Below, piece after piece: positions 1-5,462 of a stretch of DNA of 10,006 nucleotides. The position numbers and the translations under genes were made by a program. This stretch comes from Dehalococcoidia bacterium. Lineage in GTDB: Bacteria > Chloroflexota > Dehalococcoidia > JACVQG01 > JAHKAY01. Each line of letters opens with the position of its first letter. The first letter of the stretch is position 1. Below the pieces are notes generated by a model. It had not been told where the DNA came from, ran no database searches, and saw nothing but the letters and a program-made list of their open reading frames with translations. The DNA lies in NCBI GenBank assembly GCA_030744635.1, contig JASLQE010000193.1, positions 1 through 10,006 on the forward strand, read 5' to 3'.

Positions 1-1120
1 TGGGCACCGTAGCCACCACAGTAATCCCGTAGCTATCCAGCCCGACTACCTTCTTGGGGTTGTTGGTAAGCAGACGCAGCTTGGTTACACCCAGGTCAGC
101 CAGTATCTGAGCACCTACACCATAGTCCCGCAGGTCGGTTGCAAACCCCAGGGAGTGGTTGGCCTCCACGGTATCCATGCCCTTGTCCTGGAGAGCATAG
201 GCCCGGAGCTTGTTGTGGAAACCGATACCCCGGCCCTCCTGGCGCATATAGAGGAACACCCCGCTCCCCTCTTCGGCGATTAGCTCCATGGCCAAACCAA
301 TCTGCTCGCCGCAGTCGCAGCGTAGGCTGCCGAATACATCACCGGTAAGGCATTCGCTGTGCACCCTCACCAGCACCGGCTCCCCGCCGGTGACATCACC
401 ACACACCAGGGCCACCTGCTCATCAGGGTCTACCAGGCTGCGGTAAGCGTGGGCGGTGAACGATCCATAGCGGGTGGGCAGCCTGGCCGTGGCCACCCGC
501 TGCACCAGCTTCTCGTTGCGCCGCCGGTAGGCGATAAGGTCCGCCACGGATGCAATTTTGAGCCCGAAACGGCCGGCCATCTCCCTTAGACTGGGGAGGC
601 GTGCCATGGTGCCATCATCGGCCACAATCTCGCAGATGACCCCTGCGGGATAGAGGTCAGCCATCCTGGCTATATCTACAGCGGTCTCGGTATGGCCCGC
701 ACGCACCAGCACCCCACCATCCCTTGCCCGGATAGGAAAAGTGTGTCCGGGACGGGCCAGGTCCTCGGGACGGGTTGTAGGGTCCAGCACCGCCTTGATG
801 GTGACCGCGCGGTCATGTGCGGATATGCCGGTGGTAACGCCCTTTTTGGCCTCAATGGAAACGCCGAAGGCGGTGCCGTGCCTGGAAGTATTGTCCGAAA
901 CCATGGGAGGGATGTGTAGCTCGTCCAGCCTCTCGCCGTTTATGGCCAGGCAGATTAACCCACGCCCGTATTTGCTCATGAAGTTTATGGCCTCGGGGGT
1001 AACCTTATCAGCGGCCATCACGAGGTCGCCCTCGTTCTCGCGGTCATCATCGTCCACGATGATGACCATGCGCCCCGCCGCAATCTCGGCCACCGCCTCC
1101 GGGATGGTAGCCAGGGACAT
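1..1120 (-). CDS. ribBA: Bifunctional 3,4-dihydroxy-2-butanone-4-phosphate synthase / GTP cyclohydrolase II, C-terminus cut by window edge
   Basis: Makes both precursors of riboflavin: DHBP from ribulose 5-phosphate (N-terminal half) and the pyrimidine precursor from GTP (C-terminal half). Translated from the ATG at 1120, the protein opens MSLATIPEAVAEIAAGRMVI, followed by the acidic DHBP-synthase motif DDDDRENEGDL, then HGTAFGVSIEA and GHTETAVD. The GTP cyclohydrolase half shows VRVHSECLTGD and SLRCDCGEQ (the three zinc cysteines, C-X10-C-X-C), then RQEGRGIG, and near the edge TNNPKKVVGLDSYG. About 373 residues are visible; the family is usually about 400, so only some 25-30 residues are missing. 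A strong GAGGAGG ribosome site (1129-1135) lies inside the end of ribE, 13 nt after the ribE stop, so the two are one transcript. ribH would be expected beyond the edge. Confidence 0.97.
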   Translation of the reverse strand, partial: MSLATIPEAVAEIAAGRMVIIVDDDDRENEGDLVMAADKVTPEAINFMSKYGRGLICLAINGERLDELHIPPMVSDNTSRHGTAFGVSIEAKKGVTTGISAHDRAVTIKAVLDPTTRPEDLARPGHTFPIRARDGGVLVRAGHTETAVDIARMADLYPAGVICEIVADDGTMARLPSLREMAGRFGLKIASVADLIAYRRRNEKLVQRVATARLPTRYGSFTAHAYRSLVDPDEQVALVCGDVTGGEPVLVRVHSECLTGDVFGSLRCDCGEQIGLAMELIAEEGSGVFLYMRQEGRGIGFHNKLRAYALQDKGMDTVEANHSLGFATDLRDYGVGAQILADLGVTKLRLLTNNPKKVVGLDSYGITVVATVP

Positions 1121-1133
1121 TTCTATTGCCTCC

Positions 1134-1754
1134 TCACCGCTCCAGGAAGGCCCGCAGCCTTTCTGCGGATAGGCCCCCCCCGCCAGACTGCTGCCTCTCC
1201 AGGTATTTTGCCATTATGTCTACTTCTATGTCTACCTCGTCTCCCGACCGCACCCGATCCAGTGTAGTGTGCTCCCGTGTAAAGCCCACCAGGGAGACGG
1301 CAAAGCTGTCACTATTGCAGTCTATCACGGTTAGGCTGACGCCGTCCACGGCGATAAAGCCCTGGGGGACCACATAGCGCACCAGGCTAACGGGCAGGGA
1401 GAAACGCACCACCAACGCCCCGGCCCGCGGAGAGACAGCCCGGACCTCGGCCGTGGCATCCACATGGCCCTGCACCAGGTGGCCCCCGATACGGCCACCC
1501 CACTGCAGGGCACGCTCCAGGTTAATACGGTCGCCGGAACGGCGCCGGCCCAGGTTGGTGCGCTGCCGGGTCTCGGCCATAAGCTCTACGGAGAAGCCAC
1601 CGGGTTCCACTTTAGTGGCCGTCAGGCAGGCGCCGTTGACATTGATGCTGTCCCCGGGCACGGTGCCCTCCACCACCCTGCGGGCGGCGATGAACAGCCG
1701 GTCCCCTGACGCCGCCCCCACCCGGCCTATCTCCTCCACGATACCGGTGAACAC
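1134..1754 (-). CDS. ribE: Riboflavin synthase, alpha chain
   Basis: Catalyses the dismutation of two 6,7-dimethyl-8-ribityllumazine molecules to riboflavin, the last step of the pathway. The 206-residue protein has the diagnostic N-terminus MFTGIVEEIGRV and two lumazine-binding repeats. The first (about 1-90) contains NVNGACLTA. The second (about 91-188) starts GGHLVQGHVD and contains AVDGVSLTV and ends near DIMAKYLER. The length matches the family (about 200-215). The start is GTG, not ATG: its G is also the last base of the TAG stop of the upstream small ORF (TAGTG), which implies translational coupling. The C-terminal tail has a GGGG linker and carries the ribosome site of ribBA. Cytosolic; the trimer is typical of the family, not visible here. 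Confidence 0.97.
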   Translation of the reverse strand: MFTGIVEEIGRVGAASGDRLFIAARRVVEGTVPGDSINVNGACLTATKVEPGGFSVELMAETRQRTNLGRRRSGDRINLERALQWGGRIGGHLVQGHVDATAEVRAVSPRAGALVVRFSLPVSLVRYVVPQGFIAVDGVSLTVIDCNSDSFAVSLVGFTREHTTLDRVRSGDEVDIEVDIMAKYLERQQSGGGGLSAERLRAFLER

Positions 1755-1972
1755 TATCCGGCCACCCCCTTTTCAGCATCCCGCTTCTCCATGAGCGCCA
1801 GGAGGAAGAAGTGCACCTGGTTATCACCCTCCCTGGAACCAGTCTTCCTCAGGCGAAGAATGCGAAAATAAGGGGCGGCATGCCCCTCCTCCCAGGGCAG
1901 GGCCTCCGGGGGATTTTCCCTCCAGGTCTGCTCCCAGCGGCGTCGGGCCTCATCATTCATGTTATTGGGCAT
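1754..1972 (-). CDS. 72-residue hypothetical protein; possible remnant of a class I methyltransferase
   Basis: A short ORF between ribD and ribE. Its ATG at 1972 follows the ribD stop by one base (TAACATG) and its TAG overlaps the ribE GTG. A second ATG in frame at 1960 (MNDEARRRWEQTW) and a TTG at 1987 are alternative starts; none has a clear Shine-Dalgarno, so coupling to ribD is likely. Residues about 5-35 (a W...W pair, then PPEALPWEEGHAAPYF) resemble the N-terminal arm of class I SAM-dependent methyltransferases of the type that start with a tryptophan-rich segment and PWE-G. No glycine-rich SAM-binding motif follows: the protein passes straight to a charged segment and stops. I infer a gene with an internal deletion, or a small protein of unknown role kept for coupling. 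The assignment is tentative. Confidence 0.5.
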   Translation of the reverse strand: MPNNMNDEARRRWEQTWRENPPEALPWEEGHAAPYFRILRLRKTGSREGDNQVHFFLLALMEKRDAEKGVAG

Positions 1973-1981
1973 GTTATTGGG
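1958..1981. repeat. Perfect 12-bp tandem duplication across the ribD stop
   Basis: The unit catgttattggg occurs twice in a row (1958-1969 and 1970-1981). On the coding (minus) strand each unit reads CCCAATAACATG. The first copy holds the ribD TAA and the ATG at 1972; the second supplies the in-frame ATG at 1960. The duplication therefore created a second potential start codon for the small ORF. Confidence 0.9.
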
Positions 1982-3080
1982 ACTCAAGATAACCGCTTAC
2001 TATTATGTCCGGCCCACGCCTGGTCACCCTCACTCGGGCCAGGCGCAGGGCCTCGGCCACACCGGCCACCCCCTCCCCGGCAACGGGCGTGGGAGCGGCA
2101 CTCCCCCCTATTATTATAGGACTAATCACTGCATAAAGCTTATCCACCATCCCCCCCTCCAGCAGGGAGGCCAGCAGAACCCCACCACCCTCCACCAGCA
2201 GACTGGTGACGCCACGCTCTCCCAGGCGCGCCAGTAGGGCGGCAAGGTCCACCCTGCCCCCCTTCCCGGGTAGCGGCCACACCTCGGCCCCGGCTTGGGG
2301 GTGGGCACCGGCAGTGGCTACCACAGTATCCCCCGGCTCCCCCAGCATCCTGGCGGTGGCCGGCAGGCGTCCCCGGCTATCCACCACCACCCGTAGGGGG
2401 GCCTTCACCGTGAGGCCGCGGCCGGACCGGGCCGTCAGACGGGGGTCATCGGCCAGCACGGTATTGATACCCACCATCACCGCATCCGCCTGGCGGCGTA
2501 GCCAGTGGACGAGGAGACGGGCGGAGGGGCCGGAAATCCACTGGGAGTCCCCGCTGGCGGTGGCAATCTTGCCGTCCAGGCTCATGGCGAACTTGGCGGT
2601 GACGAAGGGTAGGCCGGTTGCCGTGTACCTGAAGTAGGCCTCGTTCATCTGACGGGCCTGTGCCTCCCCCTCCCCCGTATGCGTCTTGATGCCGGCCGAC
2701 CGGAGGACCTCAACCCCCCGACCTGAGACCTGCGGGTTGGAGTCCAACGCGGCTATATGCACCTCCGTGACCCCGGCGGCCACAATGGCCTGGGCACAGG
2801 GCGGGGTGCGCTTCTGGGTATGGCAGCACGGCTCCAGGGTGACATACAGGCTTGCGCCACTGGATAGCATCCCGGCCCTCTCCAGTGCCACCGCCTCGGC
2901 GTGGGGGCCTCCCGGGGGCTGAGTGCAGCCCTCCCCGATTATTGAGCCCCCCCGCACCAGCACCGCCCCCACCGCCGGGTTGGGGCTGGTGGTGCCCAGG
3001 GTGCGGCGTGCCAGGGCCAGCGCGCGGCGCATGGGCGGGGAAAGTGGGCCTGGGCCAGGGGGTAGAGAATCTTTGGCCAT
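1974..3080 (-). CDS. ribD: Bifunctional diaminohydroxyphosphoribosylaminopyrimidine deaminase / 5-amino-6-(5-phosphoribosylamino)uracil reductase
   Basis: Performs the deamination and side-chain reduction that follow GTP cyclohydrolase II in riboflavin synthesis. The 368-residue protein has an N-terminal cytidine-deaminase-like domain (about 15-145): SPNPAVGAV at 32-40, PHAEAVAL with H60 and E62, and EPCCHTQKRTPPC with C85 and C95 as the other zinc ligands. The C-terminal reductase (about 155-368) shows KFAMSLDGKIAT, SQWISG, ADAVMVGINTVLADDPRL and LLVEGGGVLLASLL. The start is the ATG at 3080 (MAKDSLPP), 11 nt after the dcd stop; an ORF extension upstream overlaps dcd in another frame and has no homology to the family. 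The ribosome site is weak (AGGTAG, which includes the dcd stop), so coupling to dcd is plausible. Length is typical. Confidence 0.96.
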   Translation of the reverse strand: MAKDSLPPGPGPLSPPMRRALALARRTLGTTSPNPAVGAVLVRGGSIIGEGCTQPPGGPHAEAVALERAGMLSSGASLYVTLEPCCHTQKRTPPCAQAIVAAGVTEVHIAALDSNPQVSGRGVEVLRSAGIKTHTGEGEAQARQMNEAYFRYTATGLPFVTAKFAMSLDGKIATASGDSQWISGPSARLLVHWLRRQADAVMVGINTVLADDPRLTARSGRGLTVKAPLRVVVDSRGRLPATARMLGEPGDTVVATAGAHPQAGAEVWPLPGKGGRVDLAALLARLGERGVTSLLVEGGGVLLASLLEGGMVDKLYAVISPIIIGGSAAPTPVAGEGVAGVAEALRLARVRVTRRGPDIIVSGYLESQ

Positions 3081-3091
3081 GAGGAAAGAGA

Positions 3092-3922
3092 CTACCTGAA
3101 GTCCTTCAGCAGGGGTGGCGGCGGCTTGTACTGGGGCAGTTGTGTCAGCTCGTATATACGGGCGCAGCTGGCCGCTCCGGGCTTCGCGCCCCTGTAGAAC
3201 CACTCCTCCACGGCCTTGAGGGGCACGCCGAGCTCCTCTGAGAACAGCCTCACACTGCCGCCGAACCGGCTCTGCTCCAGCCACCCCTTGAGCGCGGCAT
3301 TGTTGGCGGCTGCCCCCCAACGCCTTCTCCTCCCCGAGGACTCGCCCACCGGGGTGCTGGCGAACTCCCGGTAGTAGCGAGTAGGCGTAGGGCCTACCTG
3401 CCCCTGGTACTTGCTGCCCAGGCCTACCGAGCCATAGGGCCGGTCAGCAGGTGTGCTGAGCTGCAAGAAAGAAATCTGGCCTATGGCCATACCGTGGAAA
3501 AGGCAAATGGGGAAACCGGAAACATTTGACAGCTCCAGAGTCAGGTTCCCCTTCCACCCCGGGTCTACGAACCCCGCAGTGGAATGGACCAGCAGGCCTA
3601 TACGGCCCAGCGAGCTCTTGCCCTCCAGGCGTCCCACTATGTCCGAAGGCAGGGCCACGTACTCTAGAGTGCTGCCCAGTATAAACTCCCCAGGCTTCAG
3701 CTCATAAGGCTCGTCGTTGGGGATATGTCTCACCTCGGTGCGGTCATCCACCGCTACCCTAGGGTCCAGGCACAGGCCATAGCCCCGTCCGCTGAAAACC
3801 CTCAGCTCCCGGTCCAGGTGGACATCCACGCTGGCGGGCTGAATACAAAGAGGGTCTAAGGGTTGGATTACAATCCGCCCCTTTTCAATCTCCGTTTTGA
3901 TGGAGCGGTCGCTGAGTACCAC
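3092..3922 (-). CDS. dcd: dCTP deaminase with a C-terminal helix-turn-helix-like extension
   Basis: Deaminates dCTP to dUTP for thymidylate synthesis; some family members also hydrolyse dUTP to dUMP. The start is taken as GTG at 3922 because the protein then begins VVLSDRSIKTEIEKGRI, aligned with the usual MVLSDRDI start; it sits about 27 nt after the predicted transcription start. The core (1-188) has QPASVDVHL, GRLEGKSSLGRIGLL, HSTAGFVDPGWKGNL with the catalytic Glu in LTLELSN (E130), GMAIGQISF, and SKYQGQVGPTPTR. Family members are usually about 150-200 residues; this one has 276. A basic linker (SSGRRRRWG, 195-203) is followed by a predicted helical domain (about 208-265) containing FSEELGVPLKAVEEWFYRGAKPG and IYELTQLP, which reads like an XRE/HTH fold. 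First gene of the riboflavin operon. Deaminase is near certain; the HTH reading and any DNA binding are inference. Confidence 0.93.
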   Translation of the reverse strand: MVLSDRSIKTEIEKGRIVIQPLDPLCIQPASVDVHLDRELRVFSGRGYGLCLDPRVAVDDRTEVRHIPNDEPYELKPGEFILGSTLEYVALPSDIVGRLEGKSSLGRIGLLVHSTAGFVDPGWKGNLTLELSNVSGFPICLFHGMAIGQISFLQLSTPADRPYGSVGLGSKYQGQVGPTPTRYYREFASTPVGESSGRRRRWGAAANNAALKGWLEQSRFGGSVRLFSEELGVPLKAVEEWFYRGAKPGAASCARIYELTQLPQYKPPPPLLKDFR

Positions 3923-3955
3923 GCCAGACCCCCGGTAGATGCCTAAATCGGCACC

Positions 3956-3984
3956 ATTGTACCATCGGAGGGGTGGGTGGGCAA
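3956..3984 (-). promoter_or_regulatory. Predicted sigma-70 promoter of the dcd-rib operon
   Basis: On the minus strand a TTGCCC box (3984-3979) and a TACAAT box (3961-3956) are separated by exactly 17 bp. They match TTGACA at 4 of 6 and TATAAT at 5 of 6 positions. Transcription would start near 3949, giving a leader of about 27 nt before the dcd GTG at 3922, with GGGGGT as a possible ribosome site. The -35 lies in the loop of a GGGTGGGT/ACCCACCC stem (3971-3978 with 3995-4002). Confidence 0.7.
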
Positions 3985-4000
3985 CCTCGTCCTGACCCAC

Positions 4001-4069
4001 CCGCTCCGAACGGAGTATCGGACTCCGCAAAGCGGAGAGTCCTTCGGACCGATACTCCGTTCGGAGCGG
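4001..4069. repeat. Perfect 21-bp inverted repeat with 27-bp centre
   Basis: The arms 4001-4021 (ccgctccgaacggag, ending tatcgg) and 4049-4069 are exact reverse complements. Each arm itself holds a small palindrome (ctccg-aa-cggag). The centre can fold separately as ctccgc-aaa-gcggag (4023-4037). A further hairpin, gtccgc-agg-gcggac, lies at 4083-4097. The near end of the structure is 17 bp upstream of the dcd -35 box. It could be an operator, a mobile palindromic repeat, or a structured RNA from read-through transcription. Confidence 0.85.
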
Positions 4070-4157
4070 ACTCCTTAGGAGAGTCCGCAGGGCGGACCCG
4101 CCCAATTAGATTGTTCTGGGGGCGAAGCCCCCCATTCCCCCCAAGGCAGTGTAGACG

Positions 4158-4313
4158 GCTAGTGTAGTGCAGCCTATATATCATTCGCTTTGGCCACCTT
4201 CACGAGGATGTGCTAAATAGCGGCCGTCCAGGTGAAGAGTTTGAGCGCTTTGTTCAGGAAAGCGTGCACCCTGCCAAACATATGCAACCCCTATTGAGCT
4301 ACACTACACTAGC
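4158..4313. repeat. 12-bp inverted repeats flanking a 132-bp segment (MITE-like?)
   Basis: gctagtgtagtg at 4158-4169 is the exact reverse complement of cactacactagc at 4302-4313. The spacing of about 156 bp end to end and the absence of coding potential would fit a miniature inverted-repeat element. I see no obvious target-site duplication next to the ends, so this remains a weak call. Confidence 0.3.
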
Positions 4314-4456
4314 TTGTAGGGGCGCTGCTTGCCGCGCCCCAGGGCGGGGCCTGTTCTGCCCCTTCAGGGGAGGCGCAACGGGCCTGTCACACACGCCCAT
4401 AATAATTCTTGGCGGCTTCACCCCACAGACCTCAAGTGAGGCAGGTAACCCCATGG

Positions 4457-4538
4457 AAAAAAAGGCCACCCACCCGGACGAAGCCTTAAGGGAGGCCTGG
4501 GGGCTGTGCCCCCGGAGAGAGTATATCGGGCGGGTGGG
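4457..4538 (-). terminator. Probable terminator of the SIMPL lipoprotein gene
   Basis: Reading the minus strand after the SIMPL stop at 4558, a CCCACCCG segment (4538-4531) pairs with CGGGTGGG (4476-4469). Between them sits an inner hairpin, GGGGGC-ACA-GCCCCC (4513-4499). The outer stem is followed by GTGGCC and then seven T residues (4463-4457). The layout fits a factor-independent terminator with a branched stem, although the outer stem has a long 54-nt interior. Confidence 0.5.
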
Positions 4539-4557
4539 AAGAAACAGCTCCCATCGC

Positions 4558-5355
4558 CTACTTTATGGAGTAGACCATCTGCACCCGCACGTTGACCTCG
4601 GCCTCACCTGGTAGTATTTCTGTAGGCGCTGGCGCAGCTCCGGCCATACGGGCCTCCATCATTACGCCAGGGACGGGGGTGGGCGGGCTGAGGGTCGTCT
4701 CGCTAATATAGATTACCTCATCCAGCGCTATGCCGGCGGCCCCGGCTATCTGCTGGGCCTTGGCCACCGCCTCTTTTACGGCCAGCCCCCGGGCCCGGTC
4801 CTGGAGGGGGGAGGGATCGTTTATATCGAAGCTGATGCCCTGAATGCGTACCACATCACCGCCGGCCTCGGCAGCGGCATCAATCACATCGCCGGCATCC
4901 GCTACCTGTCGGATTTTGGCCTGCACTATGTTGCTTACCCGGTAACCCGTAAGCTCCTGCTTCCTCTTGGACTCTATCCATTGATAGACCGGCTGAATAG
5001 AGAACTGCGTGGTCTGGATGTCCTTCTCGGCGATGCCGTTAGCTTCCAGTACGGCCAGCACACCGGCCATGGCCGTGCGGGCTTGCTCCTGCGCGTCGGC
5101 CACCGTAAGCGCCTCAGCCTCTAAACCCAGCCGCAGCAACACGATATCCGGTGCATAGGTCACCCGGCCCGTGCCCGTGACCCACAGACCGAACTGCTGT
5201 GAGGTGCCAACGCCGGGGTATGCCCGTGCGGTAGCGGCCAGAGGGGCGGAAGTGGGACCCGCAGGCCCCGACGGGGCGGCCCCACCATCTTCCGTGGTGC
5301 ACGCGGCCAGCAGAAGTGACACTGCGGCAATAAGCAAAATCAGTCCCTTTTTCAT
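4558..5355 (-). CDS. SIMPL-domain (DUF541) lipoprotein
   Basis: A 265-residue secreted protein of the SIMPL/DUF541 family, whose members are periplasmic or cell-surface; their biochemical role is poorly defined. The N-terminus MKKGLILLIAAVSLLLAACT is a lipoprotein signal peptide with lipobox LAAC (Cys19). A low-complexity Gly/Ala/Pro/Ser linker (20-50) follows. The SIMPL domain spans about 55-264: VTGTGRVTYAPDIVLLRLGLEAEA, then TAMAGVLAVLEANGIAEKDIQTTQFSI, QELTGYRVSNIVQAKIRQ, IQGISFDINDPSPLQDRARGLAV and KAQQIAGAAGI. The start at 5355 is supported by a GAGGAGG ribosome site (5366-5360), 4 nt from the ATG. It is divergently transcribed from lepB and appears monocistronic, with a terminator-like structure behind it. 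Confidence 0.93.
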   Translation of the reverse strand: MKKGLILLIAAVSLLLAACTTEDGGAAPSGPAGPTSAPLAATARAYPGVGTSQQFGLWVTGTGRVTYAPDIVLLRLGLEAEALTVADAQEQARTAMAGVLAVLEANGIAEKDIQTTQFSIQPVYQWIESKRKQELTGYRVSNIVQAKIRQVADAGDVIDAAAEAGGDVVRIQGISFDINDPSPLQDRARGLAVKEAVAKAQQIAGAAGIALDEVIYISETTLSPPTPVPGVMMEARMAGAAPAPTEILPGEAEVNVRVQMVYSIK

Positions 5356-5386
5356 GTTTCCTCCTCTTTATCAGGGCGCCCTTGAA

Positions 5387-5403
5387 ACGGGCCTGTGGCC
5401 CGT
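5387..5403 (-). promoter_or_regulatory. Hairpin at the predicted 5' end of the SIMPL mRNA
   Basis: acgggcc-tgt-ggcccgt is a perfect 7-bp stem with a 3-nt loop. It falls at the start of the leader expected from the TATAAT at 5413-5408 (start near 5401) and ends about 20 nt before the ribosome site. It may stabilise the transcript; no ligand-binding motif is recognisable. Confidence 0.4.
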
Positions 5404-5407
5404 CCAG

Positions 5408-5413
5408 ATTATA
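5408..5413 (-). promoter_or_regulatory. -10 element for the SIMPL gene
   Basis: A perfect TATAAT reads on the minus strand (5413-5408), 52 bp before the SIMPL ATG, giving a leader of about 46 nt. The region 16-18 bp upstream has no good -35 match, so the call rests on the -10 hexamer. Confidence 0.5.
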
Positions 5414-5442
5414 TAACGGTGGCAACAGCTAAAAGGATAGGT

Positions 5443-5448
5443 TATAAT
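5443..5448 (+). promoter_or_regulatory. -10 element for lepB, unusually close to the start codon
   Basis: A perfect TATAAT ends 14 bp before the lepB ATG (5463). The -35 at 17-bp spacing is TGGCAA (5420-5425), a poor match. Transcription would begin near 5455, leaving a leader of about 8 nt with no Shine-Dalgarno, so lepB may be translated leaderless or nearly so. AGGATAGG (5434-5441) is too far upstream, and probably outside the transcript. Confidence 0.6.
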
Positions 5449-5462
5449 TATTTGCGAATACA

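Larger units (their letters stand above)
3923..4557. other. Gene-free, palindrome-rich spacer between dcd and the SIMPL gene
   Basis: I see no convincing gene in these 635 bp. Besides the promoter, the 21-bp inverted repeat and the terminator listed separately, the spacer contains gggggc-gaa-gccccc (4118-4132), ggggcgc-N8-gcgcccc (4319-4340) followed by ggggc-N7-gcccc (4346-4362), and a 12-bp inverted pair gctagtgtagtg/cactacactagc (4158-4169 with 4302-4313). The open frames here run through these palindromes and have low-complexity translations without recognisable domains. No tRNA fold or riboswitch core was recognised. Confidence 0.7.

Noticed and set aside
3081..3320. N-terminal extension of ribD
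   Set aside because: It lies inside dcd in another frame; the RibD domain starts with the ATG at 3080.
3923..4105. N-terminal extension of dcd to 4105
   Set aside because: The extra 61 residues are encoded by the inverted repeat and promoter and do not match the Dcd family, which starts at the VLSDRSI segment.
3885..4184. 99-codon minus-strand open frame overlapping the dcd start
   Set aside because: It is created by the palindrome region and overlaps the dcd promoter and 5' end in another frame.
3923..4200. FMN riboswitch upstream of the riboflavin operon
   Set aside because: I looked for the conserved RFN core and found none; the predicted leader is only about 27 nt.
3885..4560. CRISPR array or tRNA in the repeat-rich spacer
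   Set aside because: The repeats are inverted and unevenly spaced with no regular direct-repeat/spacer pattern, and no cloverleaf or TPsiC-like motif was seen.
4210..4614. 134-codon plus-strand open frame in the spacer
   Set aside because: It reads through GC hairpins and the terminator, overlaps the end of the SIMPL gene on the opposite strand, and its translation shows no domain or coding character.
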